From the NCBI GenBank assembly GCA_038318895.1, contig JBBQCS010000003.1:19606-83605 (forward strand): a stretch of 64,000 nucleotides of DNA. Reading direction: 5' to 3'. This stretch comes from UBA11222 sp030652895. Lineage in GTDB: Bacteria; Pseudomonadota; Alphaproteobacteria; UBA11222. How positions within the stretch are numbered: position 1 is the first letter of the stretch; the number at the start of each line of letters is the position of its first letter. The translations under genes were made by a program, and so were the position numbers. Below, in pieces: positions 8,556-17,212 of the stretch. A model generated the notes under the pieces. That model was not told the origin of the DNA. It ran no database searches and saw nothing but the letters and a program-made list of their open reading frames with translations.

Positions 8556-9821
8556 ATGAGACGCGTAGTAGTCACCGGAATGGGTATGGTGACGCCACTC
8601 GGCGACGGGGTGGACGTCAATTGGCGGCGCTTGCTTGCAGGCCATAGCGGCGCGGGGCCAATTACGCGATTCGACGCATCGCAATATGCGGCGCGCATCG
8701 CCTGTGAAGTGCCACGTGGTGACGGCGGTGACGGCGCATTTAACGCCGACACCTATGTATCGCCCAAAGAACAGCGCCGCATGGACGACTTTATTATTTA
8801 CGGCATTGCCGCCGCCAAACAGGCAATTCTTGATTCGGGCTGGGAAGCCAGCAGCGAAGAAGACCGTTGCCGGGCCGGTGTGATGATCGGTTCTGGCATT
8901 GGCGGCCTGCCGGGAATTGAAAAGGCGTCGCTGGAACTGGCGGAGCGCGGACCGCGCCGGGTCAGCCCATTCTTTATCACCGGAAGACTGATCAACCTTG
9001 TCTCGGGCAATGTCTCGATCGAGTTTGGCCTCAAGGGCCCGAACCATTCGGTGGTTACCGCCTGCGCATCCGGTTCACACGCCATTGGCGACGCCGCTCG
9101 GCTCATTCAATATGACGACGCCGACGTGATGGTCGCCGGCGGCGCAGAAGCAACTGTCTGTCCCATCGGGGTTGCGGGATTTGCCGCCTGCAAGGCGTTG
9201 AGCACAAACTTCAATGATGAGCCTTCCCGCGCGTCGCGCCCCTATGACAGGGACCGCGATGGTTTTGTCATGGGCGAAGGCGCCGGCATTGTGGTGCTGG
9301 AAGAAATGGAATACGCCAAGAAACGCGGCGCAAAGATTTATGCGGAAATCATCGGATACGGGTTGAGCGGTGACGCCTATCACATCACTGCGCCGGAAGA
9401 AACCGGCGATGGCGGCTTTCGCGCCATGCAGATGGCTCTGAAAAAGGCGGGGATAACGCCGTCAGATATTCAATATGTGAACGCGCATGGCACGTCGACG
9501 CCGCTGGGGGATGAAATCGAACTTGGCGCCGTTACCCACCTGTTTGGAAACTCCGCCGCTGATCTGGTGATGTCATCGACAAAATCTTCCATCGGACATT
9601 TGCTCGGAGCCGCCGGTGCGGTAGAGGCGATCTATTCCATTCTCGCTATTCGTGATGGCGTTGCCCCGCCGACAATCAACCTGGATAACCCCTCGGTTGA
9701 GACGCGGATCAATCTTGCGGCAAATGCGCCGGTCGAACGCAAGATCGACACCGTGCTGTCGAACAGCTTTGGTTTCGGTGGCACCAACGCCTCCCTTCTA
9801 ATAAGTCGGGCGCGGCTATAA
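8556..9821 (+). CDS. fabF: 3-oxoacyl-[acyl-carrier-protein] synthase II FabF
   Basis: Condensing enzyme that elongates acyl-ACP with malonyl-ACP. Of 421 residues, the catalytic triad is Cys170 (TACASGSHAIGD), His311 (NAHGTSTPLGD) and His348 (SSIGHLLGAAGA), the Cys-His-His set of KAS I/II enzymes. The Gly-rich C-terminal NSFGFGGTNAS motif is intact. It follows acpP by 10 bp and is followed by mltG after 16 bp, an arrangement common in alphaproteobacteria. Confidence 0.96.
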   Translation: MRRVVVTGMGMVTPLGDGVDVNWRRLLAGHSGAGPITRFDASQYAARIACEVPRGDGGDGAFNADTYVSPKEQRRMDDFIIYGIAAAKQAILDSGWEASSEEDRCRAGVMIGSGIGGLPGIEKASLELAERGPRRVSPFFITGRLINLVSGNVSIEFGLKGPNHSVVTACASGSHAIGDAARLIQYDDADVMVAGGAEATVCPIGVAGFAACKALSTNFNDEPSRASRPYDRDRDGFVMGEGAGIVVLEEMEYAKKRGAKIYAEIIGYGLSGDAYHITAPEETGDGGFRAMQMALKKAGITPSDIQYVNAHGTSTPLGDEIELGAVTHLFGNSAADLVMSSTKSSIGHLLGAAGAVEAIYSILAIRDGVAPPTINLDNPSVETRINLAANAPVERKIDTVLSNSFGFGGTNASLLISRARL

Positions 9822-9837
9822 CGGTTCTGGTTTACGA

Positions 9838-10851
9838 ATGACTCTTCGGCCGTCCGTCCGGCGCACGGTCATAATTCTTGCCTGGAGTGTCATGGCGATC
9901 ACCGTAGTGGGCGCTAGCGCATGGCACTGGACGCAGACATGGCTGGATGCACCCGGACCACACAATACTGAAATTATTGCCGAGTTGCCCAAAGGCACGT
10001 CGCTTGCAGGAATTGCCGAAAGGTTACGAAACGCTGGCGTCATAAAGCGACCCATGCTGTTTCGCGCCTTCGCGATGGCGACCGACGACGCACGCCGCCT
10101 GAAAGCCGGCGAGTATGCGTTTCCACCTGCGGCAAGCATGCGCATGATCCTGAGACAAATTACTCTCGGCGCTGTTTTACAACACCGCATTACAATTGCC
10201 GAAGGCCTGACCACTTCCGAAATTCTGGCGCTTATCGCCGCCACCGAACCGTTAAGCGGGAACCTGCCTGCGGCGCCGCCCGAGGGTAGCCTGCTGCCGG
10301 AAACGTATAATTTCCCCCGAGGTGAGAGCCGCGCAGCAATGATCGCCCGCATGCAAACCGCGCGGACAGCACTGCTTGCGCAAGCCTGGGAGAACCGCAT
10401 GCCACACCTCCCGCTCGCCACTCCCGAGGCCGCAGTAATTCTGGCGTCGATCGTCGAGAAAGAAACCAGCATTGCCGCCGAACGCCCGCTGGTCGCCGGG
10501 GTATTTTATAACCGTCTGCGCATAGGTATGGCGTTGCAGTCTGATCCCACCGTGGTTTACGCCCGCGACAAGGGCATGCCTAATAACAAGCCGATCAGCC
10601 GCAAGGATATCGCAATCGACAGTCCTTTTAACACCTATAATCAGCCGGGCCTGCCCCCAGCCCCAATCACCAATCCGGGGCGGGCCGCACTACTGGCGGT
10701 ATTGCATCCTGCCGCCACAGATGCCCTGTATTTCGCTGCTGACGGCAGCGGTGGCCACGCTTTCGCCGCCAGTCTCAAAGAGCACAATAAAAACGTCGCC
10801 AAATTACGGGCGCGCGAAAAAGCAAAGCGGAATTATTCACCTGAGCAATAG
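9838..10851 (+). CDS. mltG: Endolytic peptidoglycan transglycosylase MltG
   Basis: YceG-like lytic transglycosylase that cleaves nascent glycan strands and is thought to set chain length. The 337-residue protein has a single N-terminal membrane anchor (about 8-28), a LysM-like region (about 45-115), and the catalytic domain with the active-site Glu207 in ASIVEKET, followed by VAGVFYNRL and MALQSDPTVVYA. Its conserved C-terminal PINPG-type motif appears as PITNPG. It is periplasmic with the anchor in the inner membrane. Linkage to fabF is typical. Confidence 0.95.
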   Translation: MTLRPSVRRTVIILAWSVMAITVVGASAWHWTQTWLDAPGPHNTEIIAELPKGTSLAGIAERLRNAGVIKRPMLFRAFAMATDDARRLKAGEYAFPPAASMRMILRQITLGAVLQHRITIAEGLTTSEILALIAATEPLSGNLPAAPPEGSLLPETYNFPRGESRAAMIARMQTARTALLAQAWENRMPHLPLATPEAAVILASIVEKETSIAAERPLVAGVFYNRLRIGMALQSDPTVVYARDKGMPNNKPISRKDIAIDSPFNTYNQPGLPPAPITNPGRAALLAVLHPAATDALYFAADGSGGHAFAASLKEHNKNVAKLRAREKAKRNYSPEQ

Positions 10852-10912
10852 TCGGAAATATGGCATAGTACTTTTTTTGTAAACGGCAACATCGCAAGGA
10901 GCCACCGCAATA

Positions 10913-11803
10913 ATGCCTGTAGCCAGTATGACCGGTTTTGGCCACGCCGACGGAGAATATGAAGCGTTTCGCTGGACCTGGGAACTTCGCAGCGTTAACG
11001 GACGCGGGCTTGATGTGCGCGTGCGGATACCATCTGACTTATCCGCATTGGAAAGCACGATCCGCGACAAAACTGCGCAGAAGTTCAAGCGCGGCAATAT
11101 CCAGATCAGCTTGCAGACCAGCCGCAGCACGGGCGGTGAAACGCAGATCAAAATCAATCATGATGCCTTGCAACAAGTGCTTTCCATTCTGGCCGAGATT
11201 GAAGATCAGGCCGGGCTGGCCCCTTCCACCGCCAGTGGCATCCTTAATATTCGCGGTGTTGTCGAGCAGGTTGAGCCAGTCGAAACCGAAGTGGCGCGTG
11301 AAGCGCGCCTTGCCGGTGTGTTGCAAAGTTTTGAAATGGCGCTTGCCGATCTTTTCGCGTCTCGCGCCGCTGAAGGTAAACGTTTGCACACCGTGGTGTC
11401 AGGTCAGATTGACGAGATGGCGCGGCTTACAACCGCCGCAGAAGGCCGCGCTGCAACAGCAGTCACACTGCTGCGGCAAAAACTAAGCGAGCAACTCGCA
11501 GCACTGCTTGGAAACGCGTCGACGCTCTCTGAAGAGCGCCTTACACAGGAAGTGGCCCTGCTTGCAACCAAAGCCGACATACGTGAAGAAATCGACCGGC
11601 TGAACGCCCATGTGGCCAATGCGCAAAGTCTGCTGAAGGAAACCGGGCCTGTTGGCCGCAAACTGGATTTTCTCATTCAGGAGTTCAACCGCGAAGCCAA
11701 TACGTTATGTTCCAAATCTCCGGATACAGAGCTAACCCGTATCGGGCTTGACCTGAAAGTGCAGATTGAGCAGCTTCGTGAACAGATTCAGAACATCGAA
11801 TAG
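10913..11803 (+). CDS. YicC/YloC-family endoribonuclease
   Basis: A 296-residue protein of the YicC family, whose E. coli and Bacillus members are reported to be RNases. The family hallmarks are the N-terminal SMTGFGHADGEYE, ELRSVNGRGLDVRVR at about 27-41, and the C-terminal GRKLDFLIQEFNREANTLCSKS with LKVQIEQLREQIQNIE at the end. GGAG sits before the ATG at 10913. It is directly followed by gmk, a near-universal pairing. Substrate specificity is not readable from sequence. Confidence 0.9.
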   Translation: MPVASMTGFGHADGEYEAFRWTWELRSVNGRGLDVRVRIPSDLSALESTIRDKTAQKFKRGNIQISLQTSRSTGGETQIKINHDALQQVLSILAEIEDQAGLAPSTASGILNIRGVVEQVEPVETEVAREARLAGVLQSFEMALADLFASRAAEGKRLHTVVSGQIDEMARLTTAAEGRAATAVTLLRQKLSEQLAALLGNASTLSEERLTQEVALLATKADIREEIDRLNAHVANAQSLLKETGPVGRKLDFLIQEFNREANTLCSKSPDTELTRIGLDLKVQIEQLREQIQNIE

Positions 11804-11811
11804 ACGGGAAT

Positions 11812-12450
11812 ATGGCGCGTATTGATCTCCATCGCCGTGGCCTGATGCTGGTGCTTTCCTCACCATCGGGCGCTGGCAAGACAACCCTCTCGCGATTGCT
11901 GCTGGCAAGTGAACCTGATCTTGCCATGTCCATATCAGTGACGACACGCCCGATGCGCCCCGGAGAAGTCGAGGGCAAAGATTATTATTTTATTCCGCAG
12001 ACCGAGTTCATCGCGCGCCGCGATAGAGGTGAGTTTCTGGAGCATGCTCTGGTATTCAATCATTATTATGGAACGCCTGCGGACATGGTCGAAGCCGTTT
12101 TAAAATCCGCCAAAGATGTGCTGTTTGACATTGACTGGCAGGGAACCCAGCAGCTAAAGGCGCGCGCCCGTGAAGACCTGGTTTCAGTATTTATTTTACC
12201 ACCGTCCCAGCATGATTTGCAAAAGCGCCTGACCACCCGCGCGCAGGACAGCGCAGAAATCGTTGCAGGGCGGATGGCCAAGGCGTCGGATGAAATGAGC
12301 CATTGGCCCGAATATGATTATGTCATCGTCAACGATGATGTTGAAACCGCGCATCAGCAATTACGCGCAATCCTGACCGCCGAACGGCTGCGCCGAGAAC
12401 GCCAGACCAGCCTGCCGGACTTTGTAAAAAAACTGCGTAACGGTGGTTAA
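11812..12450 (+). CDS. gmk: Guanylate kinase
   Basis: Phosphorylates GMP to GDP in purine nucleotide metabolism. The 212-residue protein carries the P-loop SSPSGAGKTT near 16-25, the GMP-binding TTRPMRPGEVEGKDYYF near 43-59 and GEFLEHALVFNHYYGT, and the lid region RLTTRAQDS. It begins 8 bp after the yicC-family gene, with GGGAAT before the ATG. It converges with the Sel1-repeat gene at 12455, leaving only 4 bp and no room for a dedicated terminator. Confidence 0.96.
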   Translation: MARIDLHRRGLMLVLSSPSGAGKTTLSRLLLASEPDLAMSISVTTRPMRPGEVEGKDYYFIPQTEFIARRDRGEFLEHALVFNHYYGTPADMVEAVLKSAKDVLFDIDWQGTQQLKARAREDLVSVFILPPSQHDLQKRLTTRAQDSAEIVAGRMAKASDEMSHWPEYDYVIVNDDVETAHQQLRAILTAERLRRERQTSLPDFVKKLRNGG

Positions 12451-12454
12451 CGCC

Positions 12455-13045
12455 TCACTGCTCTGGCTTGAACGCAATGGCGCGTTTCACGGCTTCGCGT
12501 TTTTGCTCGGAGGTCAGACGCGCTGCGAGCGTCACCAATTCTTCTGCATCAAATTCGAGAAAGCCATTCTTGGCGGACAGATAATACCATTTATAGGCTT
12601 CAACTAGATCCTGCTTGCCCGCTTCACCTGAACTGTACAACCGTCCCAGATTGAACTGGCAATTCGCGACGTTGCGCGCAGCGCATCTGCCATACCAATA
12701 GGCGGCTTTTTCAATCGACTGCTCACCCCCGGCGCCTGCTTCCAGGAATGAGCCAAGGGCGAATTGGGCCCCTGGATGCCCGCCCTCCGCCGCCATGGCG
12801 TACCATTTTGCCGCTTCGGGAAGGTTTTCCGGCTCTACACCGCCAGATTCGTAATAGTCACCCAAACGGAATTCGGCTTCGTGATCCTGGTGTGTTTCGG
12901 ACGCCTGCTTCCACCAGGAAACAGCTTCCTGATACCGCCCGCTATCAAACAGTTCCTTGCCCTGATCGGCCAGGGCCGACGTTACGCTGACAGTCAGCCA
13001 GCCCGTCAGCAGTACCAGCAACGTAAACGAGAATTTATGGCTCAA
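12455..13045 (-). CDS. Secreted Sel1-repeat protein
   Basis: A 196-residue protein with a signal peptide (about 1-26, ending ALA) and Sel1-like (SLR) repeats. The repeats read FRLGDYYESGGV, AAKWYAMAAEGGHPGAQFALGSFLEAG, AAYWYGRCAARNVANCQFNLGRLYSSG and EAYKWYYLSAKNGFLEF. SLR proteins act as solenoid scaffolds, often at the envelope; no enzymatic role is implied. It overlaps its upstream paralogue by 4 bp and shares its C-terminal design (KWYYLSAKNGFLEF against MWYYLAAQQGFVEF), so the pair arose by tandem duplication. Confidence 0.85.
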   Translation of the reverse strand: MSHKFSFTLLVLLTGWLTVSVTSALADQGKELFDSGRYQEAVSWWKQASETHQDHEAEFRLGDYYESGGVEPENLPEAAKWYAMAAEGGHPGAQFALGSFLEAGAGGEQSIEKAAYWYGRCAARNVANCQFNLGRLYSSGEAGKQDLVEAYKWYYLSAKNGFLEFDAEELVTLAARLTSEQKREAVKRAIAFKPEQ

Positions 13046-13698
13046 CGCGCGACCGGCTTATATTTGATATCCCTCGCCATACGAATGGCGTCACGAACCT
13101 GAATGGGCTCCATGGTACGGCTGAGCTTTTCTAGCGCAGGACCGCCAAACTCAACAAAGCCCTGTTGGGCCGCTAGATAGTACCACATATAGGCGGCGAC
13201 TGGATCCTTGCCGACGCCAGTACCATCTTCATACATAACGGCAATATTGTATTGGCAGGCAACCTGGCCTCTCTCGGCGCCAGCCAGATACCAGCGCGCC
13301 GCCTGCTCCGGAGACTTTTCAACCCCCAAGCCATCATCATAGAGTGCGCCAAGATCAAAATGTGCCCGTTCATCACCTAGTTCCGCTGCCAGGAGAAGCC
13401 ATTTCGCCGCTTCTTGAAAGTCACGTTCTACGATCACATCCTTGTCTCGCGCCACCCCATCGCGATAGGCGGCCCCCACGCGATACATTGCGTTTACACT
13501 GCCCTTTTGCGCAGCGTCTTTCCACCAGGTCATCGCATTTTCATAATGACCTCGCTTATAGAGCTGGTCCCCTTCATCAATATCCTGTTCAGGCGCCTTT
13601 GCGCTTTTCGTCTCGGTCGCAGCCATTGCGGCACCCGCGATAGACAAACCCAGCAATGCCGAGGCAAGAACCCCAAACAGTTGATACGGTAATTTCAT
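13042..13698 (-). CDS. Secreted Sel1-repeat protein (paralogue)
   Basis: A 218-residue exported solenoid protein. I place the start at 13698 (MKLPYQ), which has AAAAGGG seven bases upstream and yields a clean signal peptide to about residue 26 (AGAAMA). SLR repeats include AMTWWKDAAQKGSVNAMYRVGAAY, AAKWLLLAAELGDERAHFDLGALYDDG, AARWYLAGAERGQVACQYNIAVMYEDG and AYMWYYLAAQQGFVEF. It is translationally coupled to the downstream paralogue (ATGA overlap). The function is unknown; envelope scaffolding or stress signalling are possibilities from the family only. Confidence 0.85.
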   Translation of the reverse strand: MKLPYQLFGVLASALLGLSIAGAAMAATETKSAKAPEQDIDEGDQLYKRGHYENAMTWWKDAAQKGSVNAMYRVGAAYRDGVARDKDVIVERDFQEAAKWLLLAAELGDERAHFDLGALYDDGLGVEKSPEQAARWYLAGAERGQVACQYNIAVMYEDGTGVGKDPVAAYMWYYLAAQQGFVEFGGPALEKLSRTMEPIQVRDAIRMARDIKYKPVAR

Positions 13699-13791
13699 GG
13701 CAAAACCCTTTTGATCGCGGTCCCGATGGAGCATGTACAATATAGTAAACCAGGGTACCGATGCCAATGGCGAAACAAATTTTCTTGATTG

Positions 13792-14403
13792 CTATTGAGG
13801 CGTATCGAACGTGCGCGCCGATATAAGGCCTGTCTCGGTCACAATTTCGTCCAGACGCGCATCATTGTCATTAACCGGAACCTGCTGCACCCGCTGCCCT
13901 GAAAACCCGAGCCCGATAGCCTGTCTGCATTTCCCAGCCGCGCGCAGGACCGCAAGGCTGCGGTCATAGAACCCCCCGCCATAGCCTAACCGGTAGCCTC
14001 TGCGGTCGAATGCCAGCAAAGGGACAATAACCACGTCCGGCAAAACCTCCGGCATGCCCTGTTTGGGGCCGAAAGTACCAAATCCTGCCGGGACGAGAGG
14101 CCTACCGGGCATCCACTCCCGGAAAATCAGTTGCCCGGAATCCCCGGCAATGACAGGCAGCGCCAACCGCCCCCCCTTGGCCGCTATGCCTTCCAGCAGG
14201 GGCCGGGAATCAAATTCGTCGCGCATGGGCCAATAACCCGCGACCACGACGCCCGAAGGAAATACTACGGATTTCAGGAAATGCCTGGCCGCGGAGATAT
14301 ATGTTTCGGAGTCGGAACTTTTAAACATTTTCGCACGTTTCACACGCTGGGCCGCGCGCATATCGGCTTTCAGACGGTCTGTTTGTGCATTTCCGTTTGC
14401 CAC
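13792..14403 (-). CDS. fau: 5-formyltetrahydrofolate cyclo-ligase
   Basis: Converts 5-formyl-THF to 5,10-methenyl-THF using ATP, recycling the folate storage form. The 203-residue protein has an N-terminal basic helix, the substrate region VVAGYWPMRDEFDSRPLLE, VPLLAFDRRGYRLGYGGGFYDR with the GYGGGxYDR motif near 138-146, and the family's C-terminal VPVNDNDARLDEIVTE (usually VPxxxHDxxLDxIVTE). It follows zapA by only 6 bp; this zapA-fau linkage is conserved in Proteobacteria, where 6S RNA often lies between them, but there is no room for it here. Confidence 0.93.
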   Translation of the reverse strand: MANGNAQTDRLKADMRAAQRVKRAKMFKSSDSETYISAARHFLKSVVFPSGVVVAGYWPMRDEFDSRPLLEGIAAKGGRLALPVIAGDSGQLIFREWMPGRPLVPAGFGTFGPKQGMPEVLPDVVIVPLLAFDRRGYRLGYGGGFYDRSLAVLRAAGKCRQAIGLGFSGQRVQQVPVNDNDARLDEIVTETGLISARTFDTPQ

Positions 14404-14409
14404 AGCGGT

Positions 14410-14727
14410 CTAGAGTGATTCCAGACGGCTGGCTATCACTTCCAGTCGGCCGGTCGATGTTTCCAGAATATTCACCATCTTTTCTGATGCGGATTGACTT
14501 TCATCCTTGGCTTTCCTGGCCGGTTCGGTAGCCTCACTCAATTCATCTGCAATCACAATCCCCGCCATAAGCAGCAATTGCGCATCGCTTAGATTTGCGC
14601 CAGCCCCCCGTAATGCGGTGATCTTCGCGTCCACATATTGTGACAGTTCACGCAGATGCGGCTCCTCGCCATCCCCGCATGTCAAATCATATTCGCGGCC
14701 ATTCACCCGTACAGTAACTTGCGCCAT
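14410..14727 (-). CDS. zapA: Cell division protein ZapA
   Basis: Cytosolic regulator that bundles FtsZ filaments. The 105-residue protein opens with the ZapA globular domain (VTVRVNGREYDLTCGDGEEPHLRELS, given here as VTVRVNGREYDL and GEEPHLREL), continues with VDAKITALR and AQLLLMAGIVIADEL, and ends in a helix predicted to form the coiled-coil dimer. It sits between a DUF4164-type coiled-coil gene and the cyclo-ligase gene, a common alphaproteobacterial order. Confidence 0.93.
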   Translation of the reverse strand: MAQVTVRVNGREYDLTCGDGEEPHLRELSQYVDAKITALRGAGANLSDAQLLLMAGIVIADELSEATEPARKAKDESQSASEKMVNILETSTGRLEVIASRLESL

Positions 14728-14760
14728 TGCCTATTATCCTGTTTTTTCAGCCGGTGTCTT

Positions 14761-15024
14761 TCAAGCGCCCAAAACTTCGTGCAGGCTGGAAATTGTTCCA
14801 TCCAGCCGTTTGGTGGCTACCTGCTGCCGCTTAAGAACGGCATCGTATGATTTCCGCAACCCGGCATGTTCTGCTTGCAGCGCCGCATGGCTCGCCTTCA
14901 GCCGCGTCAGTTCCTGCGTAACCGCATCGTACTGACTTTGCCGCTGCTGCATCGCCGCAAGCGCGCGCTCGACATCCGATATCGCCTTTGCAAACCGTTC
15001 CTGCGCTTGTTCCAGCGACGCCAT
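14761..15024 (-). CDS. Small coiled-coil protein, DUF4164-like, linked to zapA
   Basis: An 87-residue, almost entirely alpha-helical protein. The ATG at 15024 (MASLEQAQERF) gives the family-like length; a longer reading to 15327 overlaps tkt and its extra residues look non-coding. Heptad-like spacing runs through ALAAMQQRQSQYDAVTQEL and LKASHAALQAEHAGLRKSY. It lacks membrane or signal segments. The position directly before zapA suggests a cell-division accessory role, as with DUF4164 genes in other alphaproteobacteria; this is inference from context and the family call is moderate. Confidence 0.75.
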   Translation of the reverse strand: MASLEQAQERFAKAISDVERALAAMQQRQSQYDAVTQELTRLKASHAALQAEHAGLRKSYDAVLKRQQVATKRLDGTISSLHEVLGA

Positions 15025-15172
15025 ACCTATAGACCTCATATTCCAATGATTCCCACGCACTTTAGGCGTCAAACAGCTCTTAAAGCAATATCCGCTTGAT
15101 ATGCATCCTTCACTTGACGGCTGCGCCTCAAAATGGTCAATCAGTTGGAAAGTTTTTAGGGAGCATGACAAC

Positions 15173-17191
15173 GTGGGAACGGCAGAAACGGCGGACACAA
15201 CAGGCCAGTTTTTAGGAACGGTACAACGCAGCATGGCCAATGCGATCCGCGCGCTCAGCATGGATGCAGTGCAAAAAGCGAATTCTGGCCATCCGGGCAT
15301 GCCGATGGGCATGGCGGACGTGGCCACCGTGCTGTTTACCCAGTTCCTGAAATTTGACCCCGCCGATCCGAAATGGCCGGACCGCGACCGTTTCGTGCTG
15401 TCGGCCGGACATGGCTCGATGCTGCTCTATTCCGTGCTGCACCTCACCGGTTATGCCGATATGACCATGCAGGAAATCATGAATTTCCGGCAATTGGGCG
15501 GGTTGTGCGCCGGGCATACCGAGTATGGCCATGTGGCTGGCATTGAAACCACCACCGGTCCCTTGGGCCAGGGGCTTGGCAACGCGGTCGGTATGGCAAT
15601 AGCCGAACGCCTGCTGGCGGAGCAGTTCGGGCCTGAGATTGTGGATCATTACACCTATGCGATGGCGGGTGATGGCTGCCTGATGGAAGGCATCAGCCAT
15701 GAAGCGCTGGGGCTGGCCGGACATTTGAAACTGAACAAGCTGATCGTGCTGTTCGATGATAACAGCATCACTATTGACGGCGCGACCAAACTTTCCACCA
15801 GTGAAGACGTACTGGCGCGCATCCGCGCCTATGGCTGGAACACTATATCCGTTGACGGGCATGATCCGGCGGCCATCGCCCATGCGCTGGCGCACGCAAA
15901 ACTCGGCGACAAGCCGACATTGATCGCGTGCAAGACCACCATCGGGTTCGGCGCACCGAATAAGGCCGGTACTTCTGATGTGCATGGCTCGCCGCTTGGC
16001 GACAAAGAAATCGCCGCCGCGCGCGAGGCCCTGGGCTGGACGGCGCCCCCCTTTGAAATACCTGAAAATATTCTGAAAGCCTGGCGTAGATTTGGCGGAC
16101 GCGGCGCGACCCAATCCGCCGCCTGGAAGCAGCGTCTTGCCGCCATGGAACCAAAAGTCCGCGCAGAATTTGAACGCCGCCTGTCCGGGGCATTACCAAA
16201 AGGCCTGGATGCGGCGATCAGCACATTCAAGAAAAAGCTGGCCGACGAAAAACCCACTGTTGCTACCCGGAAGGCGTCGCAAAATACACTGGACGTGATC
16301 AACGCCATTGTGCCGGAAACCATTGGCGGTTCGGCTGATCTTAGCGGTTCGGTCAACACCAAGTCGGCGGGCATGAACCCTGTGACGCCGGATGATTTTA
16401 GCGGGCGTTATATCTATTACGGCATCCGCGAGCATGGCATGGCCGCAACCATGAATGGCATGGCGGTGCATGGCGGCGTCATTCCCTACAGCGGCACATT
16501 CCTGGTGTTCAGCGACTATTGCCGGCCGTCGATACGGCTGGCTGCGATGATGCGCCAGCGGGTCATCCATGTGATGACCCATGATTCCATCGGCCTGGGC
16601 GAGGACGGGCCAACCCATCAGCCAGTCGAGCATCTGGCCGGCCTGCGCGCAATTCCTGACCTGCTGGTATTACGCCCCGCAGATGCGACGGAAACCGCCG
16701 AGTGCTGGCAGCTCGCGCTGCAATCCGCAGACCGGCCCAGCATTATCAGCCTGACGCGGCAGAACCTGGCCCCTGCCCGGCTGGACTATGTGGAAGAAAA
16801 TCTTTGTGCGCGCGGAGCCTATGAATTGCTGGCCGCCACCGGCAAGGCGCAGGTCACACTGATCGCCACCGGCTCGGAAGTCGAAATCGCCATCGCCGCG
16901 CGCGATCTGCTGCAGGCGGACGGGGTTGGCGCGCGTGTAGTATCGGCGCCATGTCTGGAATTATTCGATATGCAGCCGCCGGAATATCGCAGCAAAACCC
17001 TGGGAGTGGATACGGTCCGTATATCCATCGAGGCCGCCAGCACCTTTGGCTGGGACCGATATGTGGGGGAGAAAGGCGGCTTGATTGGCATCAATAGCTT
17101 TGGCGCCAGCGCGCCCTATAAAGAACTATATAAACATTACGGTTTAACACCGCAGGCAGTGGCGCAAACGGCGCGTGACCTGCTCGCATAG
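15173..17191 (+). CDS. tkt: Transketolase
   Basis: Thiamine-diphosphate enzyme moving two-carbon ketol units in the pentose phosphate and, where present, Calvin cycles. From GTG 15173 it is 672 residues, normal for the family. Landmarks are MDAVQKANSGHPGMPMGMAD near the start, the ThDP motif GDGCLMEGISHEA with DDNSITIDG, and the C-terminal domain GIREHGMAATMNGMAVHGG. AGGGAG lies nine bases before the GTG; an in-frame ATG at 15101 lacks a ribosome site, and another at 15233 is possible. It heads the tkt-gap-pgk-fba group. Confidence 0.94.
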   Translation: MGTAETADTTGQFLGTVQRSMANAIRALSMDAVQKANSGHPGMPMGMADVATVLFTQFLKFDPADPKWPDRDRFVLSAGHGSMLLYSVLHLTGYADMTMQEIMNFRQLGGLCAGHTEYGHVAGIETTTGPLGQGLGNAVGMAIAERLLAEQFGPEIVDHYTYAMAGDGCLMEGISHEALGLAGHLKLNKLIVLFDDNSITIDGATKLSTSEDVLARIRAYGWNTISVDGHDPAAIAHALAHAKLGDKPTLIACKTTIGFGAPNKAGTSDVHGSPLGDKEIAAAREALGWTAPPFEIPENILKAWRRFGGRGATQSAAWKQRLAAMEPKVRAEFERRLSGALPKGLDAAISTFKKKLADEKPTVATRKASQNTLDVINAIVPETIGGSADLSGSVNTKSAGMNPVTPDDFSGRYIYYGIREHGMAATMNGMAVHGGVIPYSGTFLVFSDYCRPSIRLAAMMRQRVIHVMTHDSIGLGEDGPTHQPVEHLAGLRAIPDLLVLRPADATETAECWQLALQSADRPSIISLTRQNLAPARLDYVEENLCARGAYELLAATGKAQVTLIATGSEVEIAIAARDLLQADGVGARVVSAPCLELFDMQPPEYRSKTLGVDTVRISIEAASTFGWDRYVGEKGGLIGINSFGASAPYKELYKHYGLTPQAVAQTARDLLA

Positions 17192-17212
17192 GCAAGATAG
17201 GAGAGAAAAGTC

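Noticed and set aside
14404..14409. 6S RNA gene between zapA and fau
   Set aside because: The spacer is only 6 bases.
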